A stretch of DNA of 64,000 bases from Rhodococcus opacus B4 (GTDB lineage: Bacteria; Actinomycetota; Actinomycetes; Mycobacteriales; Mycobacteriaceae), in contig NC_012522.1 in the NCBI RefSeq assembly GCF_000010805.1, forward strand, positions 6,386,001 through 6,450,000, given 5' to 3'. Position numbers and translations under genes: made by a program. Below the pieces are notes generated by a model. The model was not told the origin of the DNA, made no database searches, and saw only the letters and a program-made list of their open reading frames with translations. Positions within the stretch are counted from its first letter, which is position 1. Each line of letters opens with the position of its first letter. Positions 44,603-53,199 of this stretch are shown here, in pieces.

Positions 44603-45475
44603 ATGGCAATCGACGTGAATGCGGCGCTGACCGCCGACCCGGTGGTCCGGGAGGTGTCGTGGACCGAACGCGACGTGATGCTCTACCACCTCGGACTCGG
44701 CGCCGGCGAGAACGCCCTGGACCCGGCGGAACTGCGCTGGGTGTACGAGAAGGATCTGCGGGTGCTCCCGACGTTCGCGCTGGTGGCGGGTCAGGGGATC
44801 TCGGCGGGCGACGCACCGCAGGCCGGGCTGAGCCTGCCCGGCATCGACATCGATCTGCGGAGAATCCTGCATGGCGGGCAGTCGCTCACCGTGCATGCGC
44901 CGATCCCCGCCGCAGGCACGGCCCGGCTGTCCTCGCGGGTGTCCGGCGTGTGGGACAAGGGCAAGGCCGCCGTCATCGTGCTCGAACAGACGGCCACCGA
45001 CTCGGGCGGGAACCCGTTGTGGACCACGGGGATGCAGATCTGGGCCCGCGATGAGGGCGGGTTCGGCGGCTCCCCGGGACCCGAGTCGGTGGCCACGATC
45101 CCCGAACGTGCGCCCGACAAGGTGCTCGTGTCCCACACCGGGACGGCGCAGGCGCTGCTGTACCGGCTCAGTGGCGACCTCAACCCGCTGCACGCGGACC
45201 CCGCGTTCGCGGCCGCGGCCGGGTTCGAAAGGCCGATCCTGCACGGGCTCGCGTCGTACGGTGTGGTGTGCAAGGCCGTCGTCGACGGCGTGCTGGGCGG
45301 CGATCCCACGCGACTGCGCCACTACGCGGTGCGGTTTGCTGGCTCGCTGTATCCCGGCGACACCGTCGAGACCGCGGTCTGGCAGGAGGGTGACCGGCTC
45401 ACTCTCTGTGCGACGTGCCCCGACCGGGCCGGGCAACCGGTGCTGACCCAGGCGACGATGGAGGTGAGCGGATGA
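44603..45475 (+). CDS. MaoC-type 2-enoyl-CoA hydratase, double hotdog
   Basis: A 290-residue hydratase of the multifunctional-enzyme-2 type. The N-terminal hotdog has FALVAGQ and the C-terminal one has YRLSGDLNPLHADPAFA and RPILHGLAS, where the hydratase Asp/His pair lies. It should hydrate the enoyl-CoA made by the fused dehydrogenase just before it. The stop overlaps the thioesterase gene by ATGA. A paralogue at 58019-58831 serves the second side-chain round. Confidence 0.87.
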   Translation: MAIDVNAALTADPVVREVSWTERDVMLYHLGLGAGENALDPAELRWVYEKDLRVLPTFALVAGQGISAGDAPQAGLSLPGIDIDLRRILHGGQSLTVHAPIPAAGTARLSSRVSGVWDKGKAAVIVLEQTATDSGGNPLWTTGMQIWARDEGGFGGSPGPESVATIPERAPDKVLVSHTGTAQALLYRLSGDLNPLHADPAFAAAAGFERPILHGLASYGVVCKAVVDGVLGGDPTRLRHYAVRFAGSLYPGDTVETAVWQEGDRLTLCATCPDRAGQPVLTQATMEVSG

Positions 45476-46122
45476 GCGTCGGTACGCACCCCACGTTCGA
45501 GAACAGTGCGCCGGGAACGGTGCTGACGTCGCCACCCGACGGTTCCGCCGTCGACCGGGCGACCGGGGCCGCCCGCCGCGTGGTCGACGCCTTGCTGCGC
45601 ACCGACCGCGGCAACGCCAACCTCGAGCGCGTCGCGGAGGAGCTGAACAGCATCGCCGAACACCTCGAGGAACATGCCCCTGCCGTCGCGGAGCGGCTGA
45701 TCGACATGTGGAACGGCGAGGGCGTCACTCGGCACGACCCCGTCACCGGACCCGAGAACGCGCTCGCGCCGCCCCTCGTCCTCGAGGGCCTGTCCGACGG
45801 ATCGGTCCGGGGCACCGTCACCCTCACCATCCCGTACCAGGGCCCGCCCGGACACGTCCACGGCGGCGTGTCCGCGCTGCTGCTCGACCACGTCCTCGGC
45901 GTCGCCAACGCCTGGAGTGGAAAGGCGGGCATGACAGCGCAGTTGAGCACCCGCTACCACCGCCCGACGCCACTGTTCGAACCGCTCACCCTCACCGGGA
46001 AGCTGATCTCCGTCGACGGCCGCAAGATCACCACCGCCGGCGACATCCGGACCGCGGACGGCCAGGTGTGCGTCTCCGTCGAGGGACTGTTCGTCGACAA
46101 GACCATGCCCCGCCCACGATGA
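45472..46122 (+). CDS. Hotdog thioesterase (PaaI-like)
   Basis: A 216-residue protein: an N-terminal extension of about 110 residues precedes a hotdog domain with GPPGHVHGGVSALLLDHVLG, the PaaI-type substrate motif. It is coupled by ATGA to the hydratase. A thioesterase in this place could release stalled acyl-CoA or free CoA from intermediates, which fits the accumulation of partly degraded bile acids outside the cell; this is inference. Confidence 0.8.
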   Translation: MSVGTHPTFENSAPGTVLTSPPDGSAVDRATGAARRVVDALLRTDRGNANLERVAEELNSIAEHLEEHAPAVAERLIDMWNGEGVTRHDPVTGPENALAPPLVLEGLSDGSVRGTVTLTIPYQGPPGHVHGGVSALLLDHVLGVANAWSGKAGMTAQLSTRYHRPTPLFEPLTLTGKLISVDGRKITTAGDIRTADGQVCVSVEGLFVDKTMPRPR

Positions 46123-46144
46123 TCACCCCGATCAGGAGCAGACC

Positions 46145-46960
46145 GTGACCTCACCGCACCGTTTCGACAACAAGGTCGTCTTCGTCACCGGCGCCGCCCG
46201 AGGGCAGGGCCGCGCCGAGGCCGTCCGGTTCGCGTCCGAGGGCGCCGACATCATCGCGATCGACGCCTGCGCCGAATTCGCGTCCACTCCCTACCCCGGT
46301 GCGACACAGGAAGACCTGGCCGAGACGGTCCGGCTCGTCGAGGCGACCGGCAGGCGGATCGTCTCGGCCACCGCCGACGTGCGTGACTTCGACGGCCTCT
46401 CGCGGGCACTGGCCGACGGCATCGACCGGCTTGGCCGCCTCGACGTCGTGATCGCGAACGCGGGCATCTGCTCGGGCGCACTGTCGTGGGAGATCACCGC
46501 CGAGCAGTGGCAGGAGACGGTCGACGTCAACCTCACCGGAACATTCCACACCGCGAAGGCGGCGATTCCGTACCTGATCGAGCAGGGTGAGGGCGGGGCG
46601 GTCGTCTTCACCAGTTCGGTGTCCGGGCTGAAAGGCACCCCGTTCACCGGGCACTACGTCGCCACCAAGCACGGCATCACCGGACTCGCCAAGACGATGG
46701 CGAACGAACTCGGGGAGCACCGCATCCGCGTCAACACGGTGCACCCGGCCGGGGTCGACACCGGCATGAAGATGCGCGACCTGCACCCGCTGATCGCCCG
46801 GTACGCGTCGACGCTCGGCTCGATCTACCAGAACTCGCTGCCCTACACCATCACCCAGCCGGAGGACGTCGCCGCCGTCGTCGCGTGGGTGTGTTCCGAC
46901 GAAGCGAAGTACATCACCGGGGCGCAGATTCCCGTCGATATGGGGAACCTCATCCGCTGA
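46145..46960 (+). CDS. Mycofactocin-type SDR, second copy
   Basis: A 271-residue SDR. The cofactor loop TGAARGQGRAEA (15-26), followed by the long insertion DACAEFASTPYPGATQ (40-55), is the mycofactocin-coupled pattern. Ser157/158, Tyr171 and Lys175 form the active site. It starts with GTG at 46145 after AGGAG. It closes the thiolase operon and ends 20 bases before a palindromic repeat. An oxidation of a steroid or side-chain hydroxyl is likely; the nuclear position is unknown. Confidence 0.85.
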   Translation: MTSPHRFDNKVVFVTGAARGQGRAEAVRFASEGADIIAIDACAEFASTPYPGATQEDLAETVRLVEATGRRIVSATADVRDFDGLSRALADGIDRLGRLDVVIANAGICSGALSWEITAEQWQETVDVNLTGTFHTAKAAIPYLIEQGEGGAVVFTSSVSGLKGTPFTGHYVATKHGITGLAKTMANELGEHRIRVNTVHPAGVDTGMKMRDLHPLIARYASTLGSIYQNSLPYTITQPEDVAAVVAWVCSDEAKYITGAQIPVDMGNLIR

Positions 46961-46979
46961 GGTCCGCGGGCTCTGCACT

Positions 46980-47030
46980 CGCCCGATGTCACAGTGGTGC
47001 AGTTCGACTGCACCGCTGTGACATTCGGCG
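46980..47030. repeat. 51-base palindromic repeat, copy A
   Basis: A 51-base element whose outer arms (46980-46992, 47018-47030) are inverted at about 11 of 13 positions. The inner arms, TGTCACAG/CTGTGACA and GGTGCAGT/ACTGCACC, enclose TCG. It lies between two convergent genes and can act as a bidirectional terminator. Copy B at 58851-58901 has the same length and 41 identical bases by hand count. Confidence 0.8.
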
Positions 47031-47031
47031 T

Positions 47032-48693
47032 TCACACGGTGATGTCGCGCCGGATCATCTTGCCGGTGGCATTGCGCGGCAGCAGATCCGTGGTGATCCG
47101 CCACCGCGTCGGGACCTTGAAATACGACAGTCGCTCGGCCGCGTAGTCCCGCAGTTCCGCCTCGGTGGTCGCGGCACCCGGTCGCAACACCACCACGGCG
47201 GCCACCTCCTGCCCCAGATCCTGGTGCGGCGTCCCGATCACCGCGCATTCGAGCACGTCGGGGTGTTCGTCGAGGCACTGCTCGATCTCGGTGGGGTACA
47301 CGTTCTCGCCGCCCCGCAGGATCAGGTCCGAGCGACGCCCGGTGAGCCGCAGACGACCGTTCTCGACGAGTCCGTAGTCGCCGGTCCGGAGCCAGCGGCC
47401 GGGGGCGATCGCGGCGGCGGTGGCGGCCTCGTCCTCCCAATAGCCGAGCATCACGAACGGACTGCGGACGCACACCTCACCCTCGACGCCGTCGGGCAGC
47501 CATTCCCCGTACGGGTCGCGGATCTCCATGCTCACCGTGAGGATCGGGCGCCCCAGCGTGCCCGGGAACTGCTCGAGTTCGGGCGCGGTGGCGACGGCGA
47601 TCGCGGTACTGCACTCGGTGAGTCCGTAACTGTCCACGAGCGCATTGCGGGCGAACGGCACCTTCTCGCGCAGCCGTTCCTTGAACGCGACCGACGACGG
47701 TGCGGACGCCAGCGAGAACGACGTGAGCGACGACAGGTCGTACCGGTCGAGGTGGTCGTGCTCCACGAGACGCGACGCCATGGTGGGCACCGCACCCCAG
47801 TTGGTGACGCGTTCCCGCTCGACGAGACGGAGCACGGCGTCGACGTCGAATCCACCCTGGTGCATGACGACGGCACCACCGGTCGCCAGCCGCGGAATCA
47901 CCAGATTGTGCAGGCTCGCGATGTGGAACAGGGGAGAGGTCAGCAGGTAGCGGAGCGGGCTGGGCATCGCCGGATCGACGGGCCGCCCGCTGAATTCGCC
48001 GACCACGGCGTCGCTGAAGCGGTGGTAGTCGACGACGGCCAGGATGTTGCGCTGCGAGTGCAACGCGCCTTTGGGCCTGCCGCTCGTGCCGCTGGTGTAG
48101 AGGATGGCGGCCGGATCGTCCTCGTCGACGTCGGTGTGCGGCATCGGGTAACCGGCGTACCGCGCGAAGATCGCGGGCAGATCCTGTTCCATCGTGAGGA
48201 CGGGGAGTTCGGTGCCGACGGCGGCGAGTGTCTCGGCGCGTTTCGCGTCCGCGATCACCACGGTCGGACGGCTGTGGGCGAGCCCGTACTCGACCTCGCG
48301 CGGAACCCACCAGCCGTTCAATCCGACGCTGATGGCGCCGAGCACCTGTGTGGCCCAGAACGCGACCACCCACTCGGGGGTGTTCGCGGCCAGGATCGCC
48401 ACCCGATCGCCCTTGCCGACGCCGTGCTCCTCACGCAGCGCCGTCGCCAGGGCCGCGACCGCGGCGGCGTGCTCGGTGTACGACAGCCGGCGGTCGGCGG
48501 TGACGAGGTAGTCGCGGTCGCCCCACCGAAGCGAGGTGGTGAGGAGTTCGCCGACCGAGCGCCCGCGGTGCTTCATCACCGGCATCCGGGTGCCGAGCAC
48601 CGGCTCCTCGACGAGTTCGAAACGTCCACCGGGTCCGGTGAGACGGGACATCACCTGATCCAGGTGCAACTGTGGATCTGTGGGGGCAGTCAT
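47032..48693 (-). CDS. Acyl-CoA synthetase (FadD type)
   Basis: A 553-residue AMP-forming ligase: P-loop AILYTSGTSGRPKGALHS, then SYGLTECSTA, the hinge RRSDLILRGGENVYPTEIE and Lys in RNATGKMIRRD. It activates a carboxylate to its CoA ester. In the cholate cluster of RHA1 two such enzymes, CasG (C5 chain) and CasI (C3 chain), share the side-chain work; this one is less FadD17-like than its neighbour, so a role in the shorter chain is possible. The ATG at 48693 is followed by divergent transcription of the OYE gene. An island operator motif lies 74 bases upstream. Confidence 0.87.
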   Translation of the reverse strand: MTAPTDPQLHLDQVMSRLTGPGGRFELVEEPVLGTRMPVMKHRGRSVGELLTTSLRWGDRDYLVTADRRLSYTEHAAAVAALATALREEHGVGKGDRVAILAANTPEWVVAFWATQVLGAISVGLNGWWVPREVEYGLAHSRPTVVIADAKRAETLAAVGTELPVLTMEQDLPAIFARYAGYPMPHTDVDEDDPAAILYTSGTSGRPKGALHSQRNILAVVDYHRFSDAVVGEFSGRPVDPAMPSPLRYLLTSPLFHIASLHNLVIPRLATGGAVVMHQGGFDVDAVLRLVERERVTNWGAVPTMASRLVEHDHLDRYDLSSLTSFSLASAPSSVAFKERLREKVPFARNALVDSYGLTECSTAIAVATAPELEQFPGTLGRPILTVSMEIRDPYGEWLPDGVEGEVCVRSPFVMLGYWEDEAATAAAIAPGRWLRTGDYGLVENGRLRLTGRRSDLILRGGENVYPTEIEQCLDEHPDVLECAVIGTPHQDLGQEVAAVVVLRPGAATTEAELRDYAAERLSYFKVPTRWRITTDLLPRNATGKMIRRDITV

Positions 48694-48766
48694 CGGGGCG
48701 ACCTTTCGTCCTCGGGCACTCGTACCGACACAACATGGCACGCCGTGACGGGCGCCCGGACGTGGT

Positions 48767-48781
48767 TACCACTCAGCGAGA
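48767..48781. promoter_or_regulatory. Island operator motif at synthetase/OYE divergence
   Basis: TACCACTCAGCGAGA matches the island motif at 13 of 15 positions. It lies 74 bases from the synthetase start and 66 from the OYE start. Confidence 0.5.
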
Positions 48782-48847
48782 CTGCCACGATCCGTGACAT
48801 CCCGGCGCCGTTACGTTCGACAGCGAATCGCAGCTGGAGGAACTCAT

Positions 48848-50041
48848 ATGACGATAGATCTCGACCCGCCCGCAGTGAAGGTCGATCCGCTCGCCCCGGC
48901 CAGGCTCGGGCCGATCACCCTGCGTAATCGCGTGATCAAGGCCGCGACGTTCGAGGGCCTGACCCCGAAGGGTCTGGTCACCGACGAACTCATCGAATTC
49001 CATCGGCAACCCGCCGCCGGGGGCGTCGGGATGACGACGGTCGCGTACTGCGCAGTCGCCCCCGACGGGAGGACGTCGCCCGGCCAGATCCAATGGACCG
49101 ACGAGACGATGCCGGGCCTACGGAAGCTGACCGACGCCATCCACGCCGAGGGCGCGGCGGTGTCGGCGCAGATCGGTCACGCGGGACCGGTCGCGGCCGC
49201 GAAGTACATCGGGCACCCGGCGCTGGGCCCGTCCCGCGCGTTCCGGATGACCACGCAGAACTTCTCGAAGCCGGCCACCGCGGCCGACATCACCCGGATC
49301 GTCGAGGCGCACGCCCACGCGGCCCGCCGTGCGGTGGACGCGGGGTTCGACGCCGTCGAGATCCATTTCGGCCACAACTACCTGATCAGCTCGTTTCTCA
49401 GCCCGAAGGTCAACAAGCGCACGGACGAGTACGGCGGATCCCTGGCGAACCGCGCCCGCTTCGCGCTCGAGACCGCCAGGGCCGTGCGCGAGGCGGTGGG
49501 CGGCAGGATCGCGATTCTCGCGAAACTGAACATGGACGACGGCGTGCCCGGCGGCTTCTGGGTGGACGAGGCCATCCAGGTGGCGCAGTGGCTCGAACAG
49601 GACGGGTCACTCGACGCGCTCGAGCTCACCGCGGGCAGTTCGCTGCTGAATCCGATGTACCTGTTCAAGGGCGACGCGCCGCTCCGCGAGTTCGCCGCCG
49701 TCATGCCGCAGCCGACAAAACTGGGAATCCGGTTGGTCGGCAAGCATTTCCTGAAGGAATACCCCTACCGCGACGCCTACCTCCTCGACGACGCCCGGCA
49801 GATCAGGGCCGCCGTGACGATGCCGCTCGTGCTGCTCGGCGGCATCACCGGCAAGGCGACCATGGACCTGGCGATGGAGGAGGGCTTCCAGTTCGTGGCC
49901 GTCGCACGGGCACTGCTGCGGGAGCCCGACCTCGTCAACCGCATCACGCAGGACAACCACAACCCCGGTCTGTGCATTCACTGCAACAAGTGCATGACGG
50001 CTATCTACGGTGGCACCCACTGCGTGCTCCGAGCGCAGTGA
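48848..50041 (+). CDS. OYE-family reductase with C-terminal Cys cluster
   Basis: A 397-residue old-yellow-enzyme/2,4-dienoyl-CoA reductase-type TIM barrel: KAATFEGL, IHFGHNYLISSFLSP with the catalytic His pair, and RTDEYGGSL. It ends in four Cys, at 376, 379, 382 and 392 (CIHCNKCM and THC), the place of the [4Fe-4S] ligands in DCR-type enzymes, but without the flavodoxin/NAD half. BaiCD and BaiH of gut bacteria, which act on bile-acid enones, are longer relatives. The ATG at 48848 has GGAGG upstream. It is probably a steroid enone reductase or oxidase; direction is unknown. Confidence 0.82.
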   Translation: MTIDLDPPAVKVDPLAPARLGPITLRNRVIKAATFEGLTPKGLVTDELIEFHRQPAAGGVGMTTVAYCAVAPDGRTSPGQIQWTDETMPGLRKLTDAIHAEGAAVSAQIGHAGPVAAAKYIGHPALGPSRAFRMTTQNFSKPATAADITRIVEAHAHAARRAVDAGFDAVEIHFGHNYLISSFLSPKVNKRTDEYGGSLANRARFALETARAVREAVGGRIAILAKLNMDDGVPGGFWVDEAIQVAQWLEQDGSLDALELTAGSSLLNPMYLFKGDAPLREFAAVMPQPTKLGIRLVGKHFLKEYPYRDAYLLDDARQIRAAVTMPLVLLGGITGKATMDLAMEEGFQFVAVARALLREPDLVNRITQDNHNPGLCIHCNKCMTAIYGGTHCVLRAQ

Positions 50042-50073
50042 GCGTGCAGGCCGTCTCGACAGGAGAGTTGAAA

Positions 50074-51735
50074 TTGGAACGCACCACGATCGCCCGGATG
50101 CTGCTCGACCGCCGGGGCGACGACCGACTGGGAGTCCGTACCCGCGAACAGGATTGGACGTGGGACGAGGTGGTGCGCGCGAGTGCGGCCCGCGGGTCCG
50201 TCGCGTCCTCGCTGCGGCGGGGCGGTCCGTTCCACATCGGCGTCCTGCTCGAGAACACCCCCGAGTTCCTGTTCTGGCTGGGCGGCGCGGCACTCGCCGG
50301 AGCCACCGTCGTCGGCATCAACCCCACCCGCCGCGGGGCGGAACTCGAGGCCGAGATCCGGTACGTCGACTGTCAGCTGATCGTCACGGACACCGCGGGA
50401 ATGGCCCAGCTCGCTGCCCTCGACCTCGGGCTGTCCGGGGACCGTTTCCTGCTCGTCGACGACCCGGCCTACGCCGAACTCGTCGCGGCCCACGCGGTCG
50501 CGCATCCGGTCGAAGACCCCGCGGTCGACGCGTCGACGCTGTTTCTGCTGCTGTTCACGTCCGGAACCACCGGCACGTCGAAGGCGGTGCGGTGCAGTCA
50601 GGGCCGCCTCGCCCGGCTGGCCTACGCGAACACCGCCAAATACGGACACGTGCGCGAGGACGTCGACTACTGCTGCATGCCGCTGTTCCACGGCAACGCG
50701 CTGATGGCCCTGTGGGCGCCCGCTCTCGCCAACGGCGCCACCGTCTGCCTGCCCCGCAAGTTCTCCGCGTCCGGATTCCTGCCCGACGTCCGGTTCTTCG
50801 GCGCCACGTTCTTCACGTACGTCGGCAAGGCGCTGGCGTACCTGATGGCCACACCCGAGCAACCCGACGACCGGGACAACACGCTCGTCCGCGGGTTCGG
50901 GACGGAGGCGTCCCCGGAGGACAAGACCGAATTCGTCCGACGGTTCGGCGCCGAACTGTACGAGGGGTACGGCTCGAGCGAGGGCGCCGGTTCGGTGACG
51001 CTCGACCCGAACGCCCCCGAGGGCGCGCTCGGCAGGCCGGCGAACGAGAACATCGTCATCGTCGACCCGGACACCCGGGTGGAGAAAGCCCGGGCGCGGC
51101 TCGACGAGCACGGTCGCGTGCTCAACCCCGACGAGGCGATCGGCGAGATGATCGACAAGGCCGGCGCTGCACGGTTCGAGGGCTACTACAAGAACGAGGA
51201 TGCGGTCGCGGACCGCATCCGGCACGGCTGGTACTGGACCGGCGACCTCGGGTACGTCGACGACGCCGGCTTCCTCTACTTCGCAGGCCGGAAGGGCGAC
51301 TGGATCCGCGTGGACGGGGAGAACACGTCGGCGTTGATGGTGGAGCGGATTCTGCGTCGCCTTCCGAAGGTGATCGCCACCGGCGTGTACGGCGTCCCGG
51401 ACCCGCGGTCGGGCGATCAGGTGATGGCCGCCGTCGAGGTGTCGGACCGGACCGATTTCGATCCGGCGGAGTTCGCCGCGTTCCTCGCCGACCAGGCCGA
51501 CCTGGGCACGAAGGCCGCACCACGATTCGTGCGGGTGTCGACGAACCTGCCGGTGACCGGCTCGAACAAGGTGCTCAAACGAACGCTGCAGGAGCAGGGC
51601 TGGCGGTGCGAGGATCCGATCTTCCGGTGGGTGGGACGCGGCGTTCCCGAGTACCACGAGATGACCGACAGTGAGAAGGCCGCGCTGGAGCAGGAGTTCC
51701 ACACGCACGGCCGGCAACGATTCCTGCACGTGTGA
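50074..51735 (+). CDS. Steroid acyl-CoA synthetase, FadD17/CasG-like
   Basis: A 553-residue AMP-forming ligase: LLLFTSGTTGTSKAV P-loop, PLFHGNAL, RKFSASGFLPDVR, YGSSEGAG and DWIRVDGENTS. The order and wording strongly recall FadD17 of M. tuberculosis, which activates C5 steroid acids; CasG of RHA1 does this for cholate. The start is unsure: TTG at 50074 has AGGAGA seven bases upstream and matches the family start, while GTG at 50038 overlaps the OYE stop by 4 bases but has no ribosome site. It is followed 13 bases later by the LLM gene. Confidence 0.82.
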   Translation: MERTTIARMLLDRRGDDRLGVRTREQDWTWDEVVRASAARGSVASSLRRGGPFHIGVLLENTPEFLFWLGGAALAGATVVGINPTRRGAELEAEIRYVDCQLIVTDTAGMAQLAALDLGLSGDRFLLVDDPAYAELVAAHAVAHPVEDPAVDASTLFLLLFTSGTTGTSKAVRCSQGRLARLAYANTAKYGHVREDVDYCCMPLFHGNALMALWAPALANGATVCLPRKFSASGFLPDVRFFGATFFTYVGKALAYLMATPEQPDDRDNTLVRGFGTEASPEDKTEFVRRFGAELYEGYGSSEGAGSVTLDPNAPEGALGRPANENIVIVDPDTRVEKARARLDEHGRVLNPDEAIGEMIDKAGAARFEGYYKNEDAVADRIRHGWYWTGDLGYVDDAGFLYFAGRKGDWIRVDGENTSALMVERILRRLPKVIATGVYGVPDPRSGDQVMAAVEVSDRTDFDPAEFAAFLADQADLGTKAAPRFVRVSTNLPVTGSNKVLKRTLQEQGWRCEDPIFRWVGRGVPEYHEMTDSEKAALEQEFHTHGRQRFLHV

Positions 51736-51748
51736 CGGTGAGGGTGAC

Positions 51749-52636
51749 ATGAAACTGGGTGTGGTGATTCCCGTCGAACTGGGACGGGCGGGCGAGCCCG
51801 AGTGGATACTCGAATTCGCCCGGGCCGCGGAATCACTGGGATTCGACGAGATCTCCGCCGTCGAGCACTCGGTCGTCATCGCCGACACGACGAGCGACTA
51901 TCCATACTCGCCCACCGGGAAGTCGCACCTGCCTGACGACTGCAGCCTCCCGGACCCGCTGGAACTGCTGTCGTTCGTCGCCGGGGCAACGACGACCCTG
52001 GGTCTGGCGACGGGAGTGCTGGTCCTGCCCAATCACCACCCGGTGGTGCTGGCGAAACGCCTCGCCACCCTGGACCGGCTGTCCGCGGGGCGCCTGCGCA
52101 TCTGCCTCGGTCTCGGCTGGATGCGCGAGGAGATCGAGGCCTGCGGCGGCGACTTCGACCGGCGCGGGTCCGTCGCAGACGAGGCGATCGCGGTGATGCG
52201 GGCGCTGTGGTCGGGCACCGGCCCGGTCGACTTCGCGGGCGAGCACTTCTCCTTCTCGGGCGCCCACAGCTGGCCCAAACCGCGCCGGGAGTCGGGCGTG
52301 CCGCTCTATATCGGGGGACACAGCCCGGCGGCCGCGCGCCGGGCCGGACGACTCGGTGACGGGTTCCAGCCGCTCGGCCTGGCCGGCGACGACCTGGACG
52401 GGGCGATCGCCCGGATGCGGGCGGCGGCAGCGGACGCCGGACGCGACCCCGCCGACGTCGACCTCGTGCTGGGCGCCACGCTGCCGCGGCTGGACGAGGC
52501 CCGGCTCGATCGGTCCCGGGAACTGGGCGCCGGCCGGCTGGTGCTCTCGGCGTCCCGGCACGCGCAGTCTCTCGGCCAGGTCGTCGACGAGATGGCCGCC
52601 TGCGCGGCGCGATTGGGACTCAGTCCGGCACGGTGA
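51749..52636 (+). CDS. LLM-class (F420-type) oxidoreductase, second copy
   Basis: A 295-residue luciferase-like TIM barrel: LGFDEISAVEHSV, TGVLVLPNHHPVVLAKRLATLDRLSAGRL and YIGGHS. It closes the OYE-synthetase-LLM transcript. Its end overlaps the convergent SnoaL-like gene by 17 bases. A dehydrogenase or reductase role on the steroid nucleus is the likely function, with F420 as the probable cofactor (inference from the class). Confidence 0.8.
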   Translation: MKLGVVIPVELGRAGEPEWILEFARAAESLGFDEISAVEHSVVIADTTSDYPYSPTGKSHLPDDCSLPDPLELLSFVAGATTTLGLATGVLVLPNHHPVVLAKRLATLDRLSAGRLRICLGLGWMREEIEACGGDFDRRGSVADEAIAVMRALWSGTGPVDFAGEHFSFSGAHSWPKPRRESGVPLYIGGHSPAAARRAGRLGDGFQPLGLAGDDLDGAIARMRAAAADAGRDPADVDLVLGATLPRLDEARLDRSRELGAGRLVLSASRHAQSLGQVVDEMAACAARLGLSPAR

Positions 52637-53087
52637 CCGGCACGTCCTCGCTGAAGTCGACGATCAGCTCGCGCCGGGAGAACGTCCAGCCGGCGTCGCC
52701 GAGCACGTAGTGGTCGTGGTAGCACAACGCGATCCGGTTGTCGCGGCAGCCGTTTCGACTCGCATAGACGTGATGCGCCGTGCAGTACGTCTCGCCCGAC
52801 GCCGTCGACCCGTCCACGTCGATCACCTGCTGGTGGACGACGTGCCGGGTGGACTGCAGATGCGAGACCGCGTCGACGACGGCGGCTGCGAGCACCACGT
52901 TGCCGCGGAGTTCGCTTGCCGCGCCGGTGCCCGTCAGCGCGGGGGGAAGGACGAATGTCGCGTCGGTGTCGAACAGCGCCGCGAGCGTCGCCGCCTCGCG
53001 CCGGTCGACGGCCCGCGCGTAGCGGGCGGTGAGTTCGGTGAGAGCGAATCCGGTGGCCATCCGACCATTCCAGCGGACATTCGTCAT
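52620..53087 (-). CDS. SnoaL-like protein, second copy
   Basis: A protein of about 155 residues with the SnoaL/NTF2 fold: LTARYARAVDRREAATLAALF, then DATFVLPPAL, and GNVVLAAAVVDAVSHLQSTRHVVHQQVIDVDG. It has the His-rich middle and strands of the other copy but little identity. I start at the ATG at 53087 because GAGAGGG lies upstream; an ATG at 53060 would give 146 residues. It diverges from the igr-like operon. A dehydratase/isomerase function on a steroid ring is possible. Confidence 0.72.
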   Translation of the reverse strand: MTNVRWNGRMATGFALTELTARYARAVDRREAATLAALFDTDATFVLPPALTGTGAASELRGNVVLAAAVVDAVSHLQSTRHVVHQQVIDVDGSTASGETYCTAHHVYASRNGCRDNRIALCYHDHYVLGDAGWTFSRRELIVDFSEDVPVTVPD

Positions 53088-53101
53088 CGGCGACAACCCT
53101 C

Positions 53102-53116
53102 TCCCGCTCACCGAGA
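53102..53116. promoter_or_regulatory. Exact island operator motif at igr-like operon
   Basis: TCCCGCTCACCGAGA matches TCYCG-STSAS-CGRGA at all 15 positions. It lies 83 bases ahead of the acyl-CoA dehydrogenase start and 14 bases from the SnoaL-like start. Confidence 0.65.
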
Positions 53117-53199
53117 CATCGGCGGTGAGGCCGTGGAGCGCTGGTTAGCGTCCAGAACACAGGTGGCGACAGCCACGCACAGGCATGAGGAGATCGCCG

